This document shows positions 44,803-53,157 of a DNA stretch of 64,000 bases, piece after piece. The stretch spans positions 1 to 64,000 of the forward strand of contig JAJRXX010000041.1 in assembly GCA_024276075.1 (NCBI GenBank), read 5' to 3'. Source of the DNA: Planctomycetota bacterium. GTDB taxonomy: Bacteria > Planctomycetota > Phycisphaerae > Phycisphaerales > Phycisphaeraceae. The notes under the pieces were generated by a model. The model saw only the letters and a program-made list of their open reading frames with translations, did no database searches and was not told the DNA's origin. A program made the translations under genes and the position numbers. Each line of letters starts with the position of its first letter. Positions within the stretch are counted from its first letter, which is position 1.

Positions 44803-45000
44803 ATGGCCGACGAAGAAACCCGACCCTACCATGTCGACCAGCAAGCCAGCTCGTATCGTGTCCTGGATGCCAAAGACGACGTGGTCTGCGCCTGCTCGGA
44901 CCAGCACAGTGCCGAGCACTACGCGGTGCTGTTTAACCAGGCCCACGAGCGTGGCTACAAATCAGGGTATCGAGCGGGCAAGCTCGCCGGTAGTCGATAG
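44803..45000 (+). CDS. Small hypothetical protein
   Basis: 65 residues, MADEETRPYHVDQQASS..., ending GYRAGKLAGSR. The composition is hydrophilic, with a conserved-looking HAERGY-like stretch (AHERGYKSGYRAG). It starts 34 bp after the tRNA and ends 16 bp before a PIN-like gene. A reading frame extended upstream runs across the tRNA and is not real. Function unknown; it is not an UPF0175-type antitoxin. Confidence 0.5.
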   Translation: MADEETRPYHVDQQASSYRVLDAKDDVVCACSDQHSAEHYAVLFNQAHERGYKSGYRAGKLAGSR

Positions 45001-45016
45001 GGCGGCTGTGTAGCGA

Positions 45017-45580
45017 ATGATAAGAAAGCGTGGCATGACAGATCGCCAGCCGCTCACAACGCCCACGGGACCGGTCGTGATTAGCAGGAAGTCGCTCGAC
45101 GCGCTCGTGGCGATCCGGCGCGAGGGGTTGTTGCCAAAGCGGTTTGGCCACGTGGCAATCTCACGGGTGAATTTCGAGGCTCCCGCAGCCCTTGCTAATA
45201 CCGCGCCAGGCTCTGACGCCGACCAACTGCCGATCCAGGCGTGGCCTTGGCTGGACGTCTTAGACGATTACCCCGACCAACATTTGCCGTCGCGCGTGGC
45301 GGGGGCGAACGACCTGGACGCCGCAACCCTTCGGCTGGCGCTGGCACACGGCGCGTCACTGGTCCTGATCGATGGGCCGATCAAGGAGAAGGCCAAACTT
45401 AGCTTTATCAAATCGGAAGGCGTCGTGTCGATCCTGGTCAGCGCGTACCGTGCGGGTCACCTCTCAGCTGTTCCGCCGATGGTCAAAGCGTTGGCAAAGC
45501 TGGGGCACGCCGACGTGCTGCCGGGGCCGGAGATGCTCGACGCGCTATGGACAGCGCTCGACGCGCTCGAAGAAGGGTGA
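45017..45580 (+). CDS. PIN-like protein related to DUF3368
   Basis: 187 residues. The order of elements fits DUF3368 proteins, which have a PIN-like fold: VVISRKSLDALVAIRREGLLPKRFGHVAIS, then TLRLALAHGASLVLIDG, SEGVVSILVSAYRAGHLSAV and a C-terminal helix. The first catalytic acidic residue (DTSPL in the family) is replaced by SRKSL, so nuclease activity is doubtful. It may be a degraded toxin. A second ATG (45035) is possible. Confidence 0.5.
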   Translation: MIRKRGMTDRQPLTTPTGPVVISRKSLDALVAIRREGLLPKRFGHVAISRVNFEAPAALANTAPGSDADQLPIQAWPWLDVLDDYPDQHLPSRVAGANDLDAATLRLALAHGASLVLIDGPIKEKAKLSFIKSEGVVSILVSAYRAGHLSAVPPMVKALAKLGHADVLPGPEMLDALWTALDALEEG

Positions 45581-45586
45581 GTAGGT

Positions 45587-45625
45587 GTTAGAGCAACTGG
45601 CGTCATTAATCTTCATTGACCGGGT
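45587..45625 (+). repeat. Repeat shared with the 29.7-kb element
   Basis: 39 bp that combine both ends of the 29676-29800 element: GTTAGAGCAACTGGCGT matches the reverse complement of its right end and GGCGTCATTAATCTTCATTG plus the next seven bases its left end (one mismatch in 27). It begins 6 bp after the PIN-like gene's stop and contains the premature stop of an FkbM-like fragment. Confidence 0.75.
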
Positions 45626-45908
45626 TCCCTTCGATCATCACAGCCGAAAAACCTTTGTTTACGACAAGATTGTTGACATTGCTAAGGTATGTGCCATCCC
45701 ACGCCCCGAATTCGACACACCAACCTGAATCAATGTTGAGCACTTCCAGAATCTTTTCAATGATGCCGTCTTCGCCGCCCTGTGACGTTACGTTCTTGGC
45801 ACATTGATTAAGCCAGTTGTTGGGTCTTTGGACAGCGATGGTTTTTATTATGGGACACTTTCGATTTGACCGGTTGGGCCGGCCAGCGTGTGATTTTTCA
45901 TCGGTTTG
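45606..45908 (-). pseudogene. N-terminal remnant of an FkbM-family methyltransferase
   Basis: A minus-strand frame without a start codon encodes about 65 residues recognisable as the start of FkbM-type methyltransferases: NQCAKNVTSQGGEDGIIEKI, WCVEFGAWDGTYLSN and NKGFSAVMIEG. It then stops inside the repeat after GNPVNED. The SAM-binding glycine loop is present but the rest of the domain, about 150 residues, is gone. No gene was seen in the remainder of 45581-46020. The glycan operon probably once had this extra methyltransferase next to it. Confidence 0.65.
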
Positions 45909-46020
45909 CTAGTACGAGGCTCTGGAAATTTGAATCCGACAACACAAATGTGTGGTTATTGCACCGTGCGAAGTGGAATTTAGTGGGCCCAGGGGGGGGC
46001 AAGCCGGGTCTCGATGCGGG

Positions 46021-47508
46021 TTACCGGTCGTCCGTCGTGATAGCGATACGATGGCCCGATTCGCTGTTTTCGATCTCATGACGCTGCCCTAGCACCGCCA
46101 TCAGGGGCGCCGCTTTGTCGAGCGTTTCTTGGAATTCGTCTTTTGGCTGCGAGTCCGCCACGATCCCGGCACCTACGCAGAAGTCAACGCGTCGCGATGC
46201 CAGGTCGATCAGCATGGTGCGTATCGCCACGCTCAGGCAGGCGCTGTTTCGTGAGATGTAACCGATGCACCCGCAGTACGGCCCACGGCTCGCGGGCTCT
46301 AGCTCGGAGATGATCTGCATCGCGCGTACTTTGGGCGTACCCGTCACCGAGCCGCTCGGCAGCGTCGCACGCAGCAGGTCAACGATATCCTTGGATTCGT
46401 GTAGTTTGCCCTCGATCGTCGCCACGCCGTGGTGCACTGTCGGGTGTGACTCGATCACGCGCGGGTTGGTCACCCGGATCGATCCGTAGCCGCACACCCT
46501 GCCAAGATCGTTGCGCATCAGGTCTACGATCATGTTCAGCTCAGCGAGGTCCTTTTCACTGTCGCGCAGATGTATTGGGTCGACGCTGCTGGGGCGAGTG
46601 CCCTTAATCGGGCGGGTAACGACGTGCCGCCCATCCACACGCAGAAATAGCTCCGGTGACGTGGACGCGATGGCCTTGTCGGGCCGTTGCAACGGGGGTA
46701 AGGACACAGTTGTATCGGCAAACGATGAATGTGGCCGGGGGGTTGGGGCAAGTTCCAGATAGGCGCCGTACCACGCCGGCGACACACGCGCTAATTGATC
46801 GAATAATCCCCGAGCGCTGTGGGGCGTATCGCCGCTGATGTCCGCGGTAAACCGCTGAGCGATGTTGGCCTGGAACACGTCGCCTGCAGCGATGTAGTCC
46901 TTTGCCTTCGTCACCGCGGCTTCGTAGCCGGCTTGTGACATGGTGTTGTGGGGCGTATCAGTTGTGAAGCCGTGAGGCGTGCGCTGATCAGTGTGGGATA
47001 GGTCGGGATACAGCGACGAGTGCTCGCTGGATGGTGTGGCGTCTGACCAAGTCCCGCACGCCGACCACGATTGTGTGAGCCCATCGTATACGAGATACCC
47101 AGGGCAATACCCCAGCTCGATGATCGGCCAGCCGCCGTCGCCACAGCCGTGCGGCAGGCGTTCGATCCAGTGTGCCAAGTCGTAGCTGAGGTATCCGATC
47201 CACAACCCATCGGTGGCGTGGATAATCTTGCGGAGGTCCGAAAAGGGTTTGTGGGTGAACGACGATGCGGGGCAGGCTTCGGGTGGCCCCAGCCATTGGC
47301 TTTGACCTTGCGCTGGTTGCGTCGTTTTGTGGTTGGAATGGGTTACGAACCGGTACGTACCCACCGGCTGTGCCAGCACGGACCACCGCGCCCAACGCGC
47401 GTCGAACCGTCCCGAGTGCAACACGCACAGCCGCCGATCGCTTGGCCAACGGCGAACCGCTTCAAGCGCGTCAAACGTCCAGGGCAATTTATGGCCAGTG
47501 AAGTTCAT
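46021..47508 (-). CDS. pabB: Aminodeoxychorismate synthase component I
   Basis: 495 residues of the chorismate-utilising fold: AKDYIAAGDVFQANIAQRF, a catalytic PIKGT (Lys302) typical of PabB where TrpE has PIAGT, NMIVDLMRNDLGRV and TLPSGSVTGTPKVRAMQ. It makes 4-amino-4-deoxychorismate for folate together with an amidotransferase subunit, which is not in the window. The N-terminal domain is divergent (SDRRLCVLHSGRFDARW). ATG 47508 is taken as given. Confidence 0.9.
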   Translation of the reverse strand: MNFTGHKLPWTFDALEAVRRWPSDRRLCVLHSGRFDARWARWSVLAQPVGTYRFVTHSNHKTTQPAQGQSQWLGPPEACPASSFTHKPFSDLRKIIHATDGLWIGYLSYDLAHWIERLPHGCGDGGWPIIELGYCPGYLVYDGLTQSWSACGTWSDATPSSEHSSLYPDLSHTDQRTPHGFTTDTPHNTMSQAGYEAAVTKAKDYIAAGDVFQANIAQRFTADISGDTPHSARGLFDQLARVSPAWYGAYLELAPTPRPHSSFADTTVSLPPLQRPDKAIASTSPELFLRVDGRHVVTRPIKGTRPSSVDPIHLRDSEKDLAELNMIVDLMRNDLGRVCGYGSIRVTNPRVIESHPTVHHGVATIEGKLHESKDIVDLLRATLPSGSVTGTPKVRAMQIISELEPASRGPYCGCIGYISRNSACLSVAIRTMLIDLASRRVDFCVGAGIVADSQPKDEFQETLDKAAPLMAVLGQRHEIENSESGHRIAITTDDR

Positions 47509-47570
47509 CTCTCTAGCGGATCATATCCATCTTCGAGAGGGCCTGTCTTCAACCGAAGCGCGTGGGCCCT

Positions 47571-47599
47571 CACTTAGCCACGGGTGGTTACACCCGTGG
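47571..47599 (+). repeat. Dispersed palindromic element ('CTTAGCC' family), copy 2
   Basis: CACTTAG followed by a perfect 9-bp stem, CCACGGGTG/CACCCGTGG with loop GTTA (47578-47599). It matches the reverse complement of 6147-6176 except in the loop. It lies in the 406-bp gene-free region (47509-47914) between the divergent pabB and cheB-like genes, the rest of which holds the two palindromes at 47705-47752 and no gene. Confidence 0.8.
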
Positions 47600-47704
47600 C
47601 ATTCGACTATGCGTCGCCGCGACGAGCTGCGACCGTCGGGACATTATGCACGCGAGCAAAAGTGTAGGGTCTGCTGTGGTCGCTCATCCAACGACAGCGC
47701 GTAG

Positions 47705-47752
47705 GCCCGGCACCATGCCGGGCACAGTCTGTAGGTCCGGGCCTGCCCGGAC
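47705..47752. repeat. Two tandem perfect palindromes
   Basis: GCCCGGCA-CCA-TGCCGGGC (47705-47723) and GTCCGGGC-CT-GCCCGGAC (47735-47752), each preceded by GTAGG. The two have similar but different stems (8 bp each) and are 11 bp apart. Neither has a following T-run, so these are not standard terminators; they look like REP-type sequences. Confidence 0.75.
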
Positions 47753-47914
47753 ACATCCGCTATCGGCCCTCAATTTGCGGGTCCAGATCGGTCCGAAACT
47801 AGCCGATAATTACAAATACTGTATGCAGTTAGATCAGTAACAGAAGCAACAGCCAGAAGATAGGCTTAGAGGTTTAGGCTTGCAACATCTATTTGGGACC
47901 AGGGTTTTGACGCG

Positions 47915-48541
47915 ATGAGCCCCATACCGGAGTTTAATTTGGGTCGGTTCAAAGCCGTGGCCATCGGTTCGAGCACCGGTGGCCCGGGGTTGGTCGAGGA
48001 GATTATCAATAATTTACCGCCCGATCTGCCCATGCCCATTTTCGTCGCTCAGCATATGCCCCCCACGTTTACCGAGACATTTGCCGCCAGGCTCGAACTC
48101 AACAGCCCGCTCACCGTCGTGCATGCACAGGACACCATGCCCGTATTCGACGGCACGGTTTACATTGGTCGTGGTCATCATCACCTGCGTGTGCGTAAGA
48201 TCGGGCGGACAAGCACGCAGATCGAGGTCAACGACCTTCCGACGAAATTAGTCTATAAGCCTTCTGCCGACGAATTGTTTCGGTCGTGTGCCGAAGTCTA
48301 CGGCGAAAAAACGCTGGCGATCGTATTGACGGGGATCGGTGCGGATGGGACCCAGGGCGCCCGTGCTGTGCACGACGCGGGTGGTGTCGTGTTAACTCAA
48401 ACAGCCAAGTCGTGTGTGGTTTACGGCATGCCGAAAAGCTGTGTCGACGCCGGGCTTTCAGATGCGCAATTAACCCCCGCCGACATCCGCAACGTGATCA
48501 TGCGGCTAGCGCCTAGCCATCACAAAGAGACTGCCGGGTGA
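47915..48541 (+). CDS. Stand-alone CheB-type methylesterase domain
   Basis: 208 residues corresponding to the catalytic half of CheB. Triad: Ser20 in GSSTGGP, His47 in QHMPPTF, Asp144 in GIGADG. The response-regulator receiver domain of CheB is absent. CheB removes methyl groups or deamidates glutamines on chemoreceptors; stand-alone versions also occur in other signalling arrays. No chemotaxis gene is nearby, so the target is unknown. Confidence 0.85.
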   Translation: MSPIPEFNLGRFKAVAIGSSTGGPGLVEEIINNLPPDLPMPIFVAQHMPPTFTETFAARLELNSPLTVVHAQDTMPVFDGTVYIGRGHHHLRVRKIGRTSTQIEVNDLPTKLVYKPSADELFRSCAEVYGEKTLAIVLTGIGADGTQGARAVHDAGGVVLTQTAKSCVVYGMPKSCVDAGLSDAQLTPADIRNVIMRLAPSHHKETAG

Positions 48542-48589
48542 TTCGGGTAGTGGCTGTGATCGATACCCGTTGGTGATCCCCGGTCGTGC

Positions 48590-49672
48590 CTATTTCCTAA
48601 GCGTCTGACCGGTGAGGTGCAGGAACACATCTTCAAGTGTGGGGTGTCCGACTGTGATGCTGCGGGTCGAGTCCGGGAATGCCCCCGCGAGCGTTGCGAC
48701 AAAGCCAGGTCCGTCCGATTTTTCCAGGTGGATGACCCCGTCGATCAGCACGGGTTTTGTCGTGTTGTCCCACGGACCGAACCGATCGGTGATCTGCTCT
48801 AGTAGCCCCTGTGCCTGACCCTGGGTCGGCTCGATGGTGACGACCTCGCCTCCGATCTTTGCTTTGAGCTGGGCGGGCGTGTCGAGTGCCACGAGTTTTC
48901 CTTCGTGCAGCACAGCCAACCGATCGCACCGGTCAGCTTCATCCATCAGGTGTGTCGTCAGAGCAATCGTCACGCCTTGCTTGTGACGCAGCGTCTCAAG
49001 CTGCTCCCACAGGTCTCGCCTCGCACCCACGTCCAGACCGGTCGAGGGCTCGTCGAGCAGCAGCAGTGGGGGGGCGTGGAGCATCGCCTTCGCCAACTCG
49101 ACCCGACGACGCATGCCTCCGCTAAGTATCTCCACGTGACGGTCAGCAGCATCGGGAAGGCCTACCTGTTCGAGCACCTTATCGATCCGGGAGTTCAGGT
49201 CGCTGCCCCGCAGTCCGTACATGTGGCCCTGGCATCGCAGGTTTTCTTTGGCTGTGAGCTTCACGTCGAGGCTCGGCGACTGGAACACGACGCCCAATTG
49301 TTTGCGTACCTCCCACGGTTGTGCGCACACGTCGTAGCCGAACACCGCCACGTTTCCGGACGTCGGACGCAGCAGCGTCGACAGAATCCGAAACAGCGTC
49401 GTCTTCCCGCCGCCGTTTGGGCCGAGGATGCCGAAAATTTCACCGGGCGAGATGCGTAGATTGACCCCGTCCAGTGCGGGTCGGTGGGGTACTTCACTCG
49501 CGTTTTGAGATTTGGCTGACTGACGCCGAGTGCGTCGCTTGGACCCGCTGGTGGCGGGGTATGTGTGGTTGAGATCGGCTATCTGGATAGCTGACGGATT
49601 CGTACTCTCCGCTGCGGGTGAGGAATAGTTCGTCGGATTGTTTTCGATGACGGCTTGACCAGCGGTGTTCAT
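48590..49672 (-). CDS. ABC transporter ATP-binding protein (ABC-2/DrrA type)
   Basis: 360 residues. Walker A GPNGGGKTT, Q-loop VFQSPS, signature LSGGMRRR, Walker B LLLLDEPS and H-loop TTHLMDEA. The N-terminal 50 residues are Ser/Arg-rich and the C-terminal 90 residues form the small DrrA-like extension. The permease partner is not encoded here; the next gene on this strand is cytochrome oxidase subunit IV, 78 bp upstream, and the downstream neighbour converges. ATG 49672 is preferred to a 10-residue longer start with poor context. Confidence 0.85.
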   Translation of the reverse strand: MNTAGQAVIENNPTNYSSPAAESTNPSAIQIADLNHTYPATSGSKRRTRRQSAKSQNASEVPHRPALDGVNLRISPGEIFGILGPNGGGKTTLFRILSTLLRPTSGNVAVFGYDVCAQPWEVRKQLGVVFQSPSLDVKLTAKENLRCQGHMYGLRGSDLNSRIDKVLEQVGLPDAADRHVEILSGGMRRRVELAKAMLHAPPLLLLDEPSTGLDVGARRDLWEQLETLRHKQGVTIALTTHLMDEADRCDRLAVLHEGKLVALDTPAQLKAKIGGEVVTIEPTQGQAQGLLEQITDRFGPWDNTTKPVLIDGVIHLEKSDGPGFVATLAGAFPDSTRSITVGHPTLEDVFLHLTGQTLRK

Positions 49673-49750
49673 AGTGAAAAGTATACCGTGCGGACAGGTC
49701 AAACTGCCCTGGCAATCAAACAGGCCGATTGAATCACTTAATTGATTGTA

Positions 49751-50167
49751 TCAATGATACGGTTCGTCGTCGGAAGGGTCCTGGGACAGCGAATCCTCGT
49801 GCCCATCTCCTTGGCTGTGTTCAGTCGACGGCACAAATTCTCGTAGCCCGGGCACTTGGTTATATGACTGGTCCTTGAGCGTTACGATATCGGTCAGGAT
49901 CGGCAGCACCGCGACGAATACCATCACAAACGGCGCCATCGCCAGAAAGACGATCAACTGTCTTTCGAACTTCAGGTGCATGAAATAGGTCAGTACGATC
50001 ACCGCTTTGGGCAGTGTGAACAGCAGCAGCAGCAGCACCATGGCGTACTTGGGCATCAGCCACTGGTTACGGGACCACACTTCGAACAGCACGACTTCTG
50101 CTGTTGTCAGTACCAGCAACGCCAGGAACAGTCCCCACAACGGTATGTGATGGTCTTTTTGAGACAT
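49751..50167 (-). CDS. Cytochrome c oxidase subunit IV (prokaryotic type)
   Basis: 138 residues from ATG 50167 (GAGGAA eight bases upstream) with three TM helices: LWGLFLALLVLTTAEVVLF, KYAMVLLLLLFTLPKAVIVL and FLAMAPFVMVFVAVLPIL. The YFMHLKFER turn between helices 2 and 3 is diagnostic of small oxidase subunit IV/CtaF proteins. An acidic C-terminal tail of about 40 residues is extra. Confidence 0.85.
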   Translation of the reverse strand: MSQKDHHIPLWGLFLALLVLTTAEVVLFEVWSRNQWLMPKYAMVLLLLLFTLPKAVIVLTYFMHLKFERQLIVFLAMAPFVMVFVAVLPILTDIVTLKDQSYNQVPGLREFVPSTEHSQGDGHEDSLSQDPSDDEPYH

Positions 50168-50227
50168 AGATATTTTCCTCAACAAAAAAAATGCCGTCGA
50201 TCCGTGTGGCCCGCATGCCGATGGGCG

Positions 50228-50878
50228 TCACATCAGGTAAACGATCGCGAACAGGATAATCCACACCAAGTCGACAAAGTGCCAGTACAACCCCGTTAGT
50301 TCAACGGCTGCGTAGTGTTTGGTATCGAATTTTCCAGCCAGTCCCATTAATGTGACCACTGCCATCGCGATCACGCCCAGGAAGACGTGTAGGCCGTGGA
50401 ACCCCGTCATCGCGTAGAAACAACTGCCGAAGATGTTCGTCGACGCGGTTAGACCCCGGTGGATCCATAGTTCGTAGTACTCATAGGCCTGTACACCGAC
50501 AAAGACCGCGCCCAGCAGCGTGGTCAGGAACAGCCCCCAGTTTCCTTTGGCGCGTTGGCCGGCCTGGATCGATTGCAGGCCCCACACCAGCGTGACGCTT
50601 GAGCAGATCAGCAGGAAGGTATTCACCGCAGTGAGCGGTACGTTGAGCGTCAGGTGCGGTTGGGGCCAATTGCCAGCCGGCTGGCCGAACCGGAGCACGA
50701 TGTACGCGCCGATCAGACCCGTAAAAAACATGACCTCGGAGCCCAGAAACAGCCAGATGGCGATCTTCCCATTGGGGATGCCCAGTTGCAGCACCGAGCC
50801 GTGTGCCATCAGCGGGGGTTCGCTGTCGGTGTGCGAGGATGAAGCGTGGAGTTCGTTCGTTGTGGCGGCGTGTGACAT
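50228..50878 (-). CDS. ctaE: Cytochrome c oxidase subunit III
   Basis: 216 residues from ATG 50878 (AAGGA six bases upstream). About five TM helices, shorter than the seven of the mitochondrial type and typical of bacterial operons. Conserved motifs: IWLFLGSEVMFFTGLIGAYI, AYEYYELW, MTGFHGLHVFLG, and GLYWHFVDLVWIILF at the C-terminus. It supports the stability of subunit I. Confidence 0.92.
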   Translation of the reverse strand: MSHAATTNELHASSSHTDSEPPLMAHGSVLQLGIPNGKIAIWLFLGSEVMFFTGLIGAYIVLRFGQPAGNWPQPHLTLNVPLTAVNTFLLICSSVTLVWGLQSIQAGQRAKGNWGLFLTTLLGAVFVGVQAYEYYELWIHRGLTASTNIFGSCFYAMTGFHGLHVFLGVIAMAVVTLMGLAGKFDTKHYAAVELTGLYWHFVDLVWIILFAIVYLM

Positions 50879-50931
50879 GGTCAATCCTTGTGTGGTCTTG
50901 AGCGGGTACGAATTTGCCCGCTAGCAATTGT

Positions 50932-51876
50932 TCAGCCTATGCCCTTGTAATCCAGAACCATCAAGCCATATACCAACGGCAGGTACAGCAGCGACGCCCA
51001 GAATAGCGCACGCGCGTGACGCCGTGTGCGCCCAGCGACTAGTGCTACCCCGAACCCTAAAAAGACAATACCCACCGCCAGCGATCCGAAAAAGTAAACG
51101 ACACCGCTCATGCCAAACATTGTGGGTACCAGTCCCAGCGGGACAAGCGCTAGACACCCAAGCAAAATTTGGCGGAACGTGCTGCCCCCAGCGGGATCGA
51201 TCACCGGTAAAAATGCCATGCCCGCTTTCGCGTATTCGTCGCGGTACAGCCACGCGATCGCCAGGAAGTGCGGCAATTGCCACAGGAAAAGGATCGCAAA
51301 CAGTACCCACGCCTCCACAGTGACTCGGCCCGTCACTGCGGTGTACCCCATCACCGGGGGCAGCGCGCCGGGCACCGCGCCGATGATGGTCGATACGCTG
51401 CTGATCCGTTTCATGGGTGTGTAGACCAGTGCATAGCTGAAGATCGTGAACGCGCTGAGTCCCGCTGTCAGGGCGTTTGTCGTCACGGCCAGGAGGCCGA
51501 CTCCAGCGGTGCACAGGCCGACGCCGATCAGCATTGCCACCCCCGTGCTCATGCGGCCGGCGGATACCGGGCGGTTTTGCGTGCGCCGCATCAGCGCATC
51601 GGTATCCTGTTCGTACACTTGGTTAAATGCACTGGCACCCATGCACGACAGAGCGACGCCGATCAGTGTGCTTGTGAGTGTGAGCCACGAGGTTTCACCG
51701 GCCCACGGGCTTTTGCTAGCCAGTAAAAATCCGATATACGTCGTCAAGACCACCATCATCGTCAGGCGAGGTTTAGTTAGCAGGTTCAGGTCGGACAGGA
51801 GTGATTGGGCTGATGCGTTTGCATGGCTTTGCCCGGCGACCAGGACCCTGGCTCTGGGATTAGTGAGTTGTGTCAT
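50932..51876 (-). CDS. ctaB: Protohaem IX farnesyltransferase (haem O synthase)
   Basis: 314-residue membrane prenyltransferase with nine predicted TM helices. The active-site motifs are ASAFNQVYEQDTDALMRRT (metal-binding Asp pair) and LAIAWLYRDEYAKAGM. It adds a farnesyl group to haem B, the step before haem A. The start overlaps the ctaA stop by 4 bp, and they form the haem A module of the oxidase operon. Confidence 0.95.
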   Translation of the reverse strand: MTQLTNPRARVLVAGQSHANASAQSLLSDLNLLTKPRLTMMVVLTTYIGFLLASKSPWAGETSWLTLTSTLIGVALSCMGASAFNQVYEQDTDALMRRTQNRPVSAGRMSTGVAMLIGVGLCTAGVGLLAVTTNALTAGLSAFTIFSYALVYTPMKRISSVSTIIGAVPGALPPVMGYTAVTGRVTVEAWVLFAILFLWQLPHFLAIAWLYRDEYAKAGMAFLPVIDPAGGSTFRQILLGCLALVPLGLVPTMFGMSGVVYFFGSLAVGIVFLGFGVALVAGRTRRHARALFWASLLYLPLVYGLMVLDYKGIG

Positions 51877-53045
51877 GCCGGCGCCCCTTTCAGGCTTGCG
51901 GTGGCGGCGGGTGTATCGGTCGAGGTGTGGCGTATGGGTGGCGGCGGTAGGACGTGCACACGGATGGCCAGCACCGTCGCCGTCGCAAGCAGAGCTGCGC
52001 CTGTGCCCTGGTGAGCCGTGGCGAATTCATTATTCCAATCCGATTGGCCGGTCCAGATCACCAACGCCCCAAGCGCTATCTGGGCGATTAACAGACACGC
52101 CAGTGTGAGCATCGGTGTTGTTAGACGCTGGTCTTTGTTCATCTCAGCGCCCAAGCCTTTAGCGAATACCGCAAACATCGCGAACACCGCCACCGCCCAT
52201 ACCCGGTGCGAAAAGTGCACGCCCACCTGCCCGACTCCGTAGTACCGGTCGAACTGCTCGTAGGGAGCCTTGTTGATGGCTGCGCGGATTGTACTGTCGG
52301 TCATCGGGGGCCAGAGTTGTCCGTACGCACTTGGGAAGTCGGGGATTGCAAGCCGCGAGCCGGTGTGCCGCATCGTCGCGCCCAGGACGAGCTGAATCAC
52401 CATTACCGCCAGCAAGCCCAGCGATAGTCGTCGCAGCTTGTGGCTGTAACGGTTGGGGGCACATTCGGGTGTGTTTTCCTGAGTCGCATTGAGCCAAAGC
52501 CTGCTCGTTGCCGATGCGATCAATACGGTTACACACAGAAATAATTGTGCCGTCACGCCGTGCAGCACCGCCAGCGTGACCGACATCTCCGTCACCCGCA
52601 GCCCACCCATCACGCCCTGGATAATGACCAACGCCAGCGCCCCGACCGCCAGCCACCTTAACCACGGACGATCGTTCGATAGTGAGAGGTTAGCGTTTGA
52701 TCGGCATAAGAAGGGCCAACCGGCAGCTAGTCGGTAGGGCAGTTTGGTATTTAAGTATGGCAGCCAGATGAGCTGCGCCACAATGATTGTGATCACGCCC
52801 ACCGCGCTGCCCGCCAGCCGATGCAGGTGTTCCCAGAACACGCCGCCCCGACCGATCCATGTCGCCAAGGGTACACCGAACATGTTGTATCCGAACGTGG
52901 TGGGCCAGTCCGGCACTGCCAGTCCCACGCCTTTGCTCGTCACCGTGCCGCCCAGGACGATCAACCCGAACGTCGCCGCCACAAGCACCACCGCAATCCG
53001 GTACGTCCAGGGGCGATACGTAGAGAGTGGGGGTGTTGTCGTCAT
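51873..53045 (-). CDS. ctaA: Haem A synthase
   Basis: 390-residue COX15/CtaA protein with eight TM helices. Haem-binding histidines appear in FWEHLHRLAGSAVG (first half) and VGVHFSHRVWAVA (second half), with LGATMRHTGSRLAIPDFPSAYG between. It oxidises the haem O methyl to formyl. An inserted stretch of about 30 residues (around SNANLSLSNDRPW) precedes the second module. Gap to subunit I is 112 bp with no gene. Confidence 0.95.
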   Translation of the reverse strand: MTTTPPLSTYRPWTYRIAVVLVAATFGLIVLGGTVTSKGVGLAVPDWPTTFGYNMFGVPLATWIGRGGVFWEHLHRLAGSAVGVITIIVAQLIWLPYLNTKLPYRLAAGWPFLCRSNANLSLSNDRPWLRWLAVGALALVIIQGVMGGLRVTEMSVTLAVLHGVTAQLFLCVTVLIASATSRLWLNATQENTPECAPNRYSHKLRRLSLGLLAVMVIQLVLGATMRHTGSRLAIPDFPSAYGQLWPPMTDSTIRAAINKAPYEQFDRYYGVGQVGVHFSHRVWAVAVFAMFAVFAKGLGAEMNKDQRLTTPMLTLACLLIAQIALGALVIWTGQSDWNNEFATAHQGTGAALLATATVLAIRVHVLPPPPIRHTSTDTPAATASLKGAPA

Positions 53046-53157
53046 GAGACGCGAGCGATCAGGGTTTCGTTTGCGAATGGTCTAAGTACTTAAAAGCGAT
53101 GTCTGTCTAGCTAGGTTCGCACCATTTTCAAGCCATGTTCAATCATGCCGGCTGATT

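Noticed and set aside
45587-45625. Integron attC-like site (GTTAGAG core)
   Set aside because: The core consensus GTTRRRY is not met (last base is G), and no matching inverse core or integrase was seen.
49673-49690. Leaderless promoter (TATACT) before the ABC ATPase gene
   Set aside because: TATACT is at the right distance, but the only TTGAC-type -35 is 11 bp away, too close.
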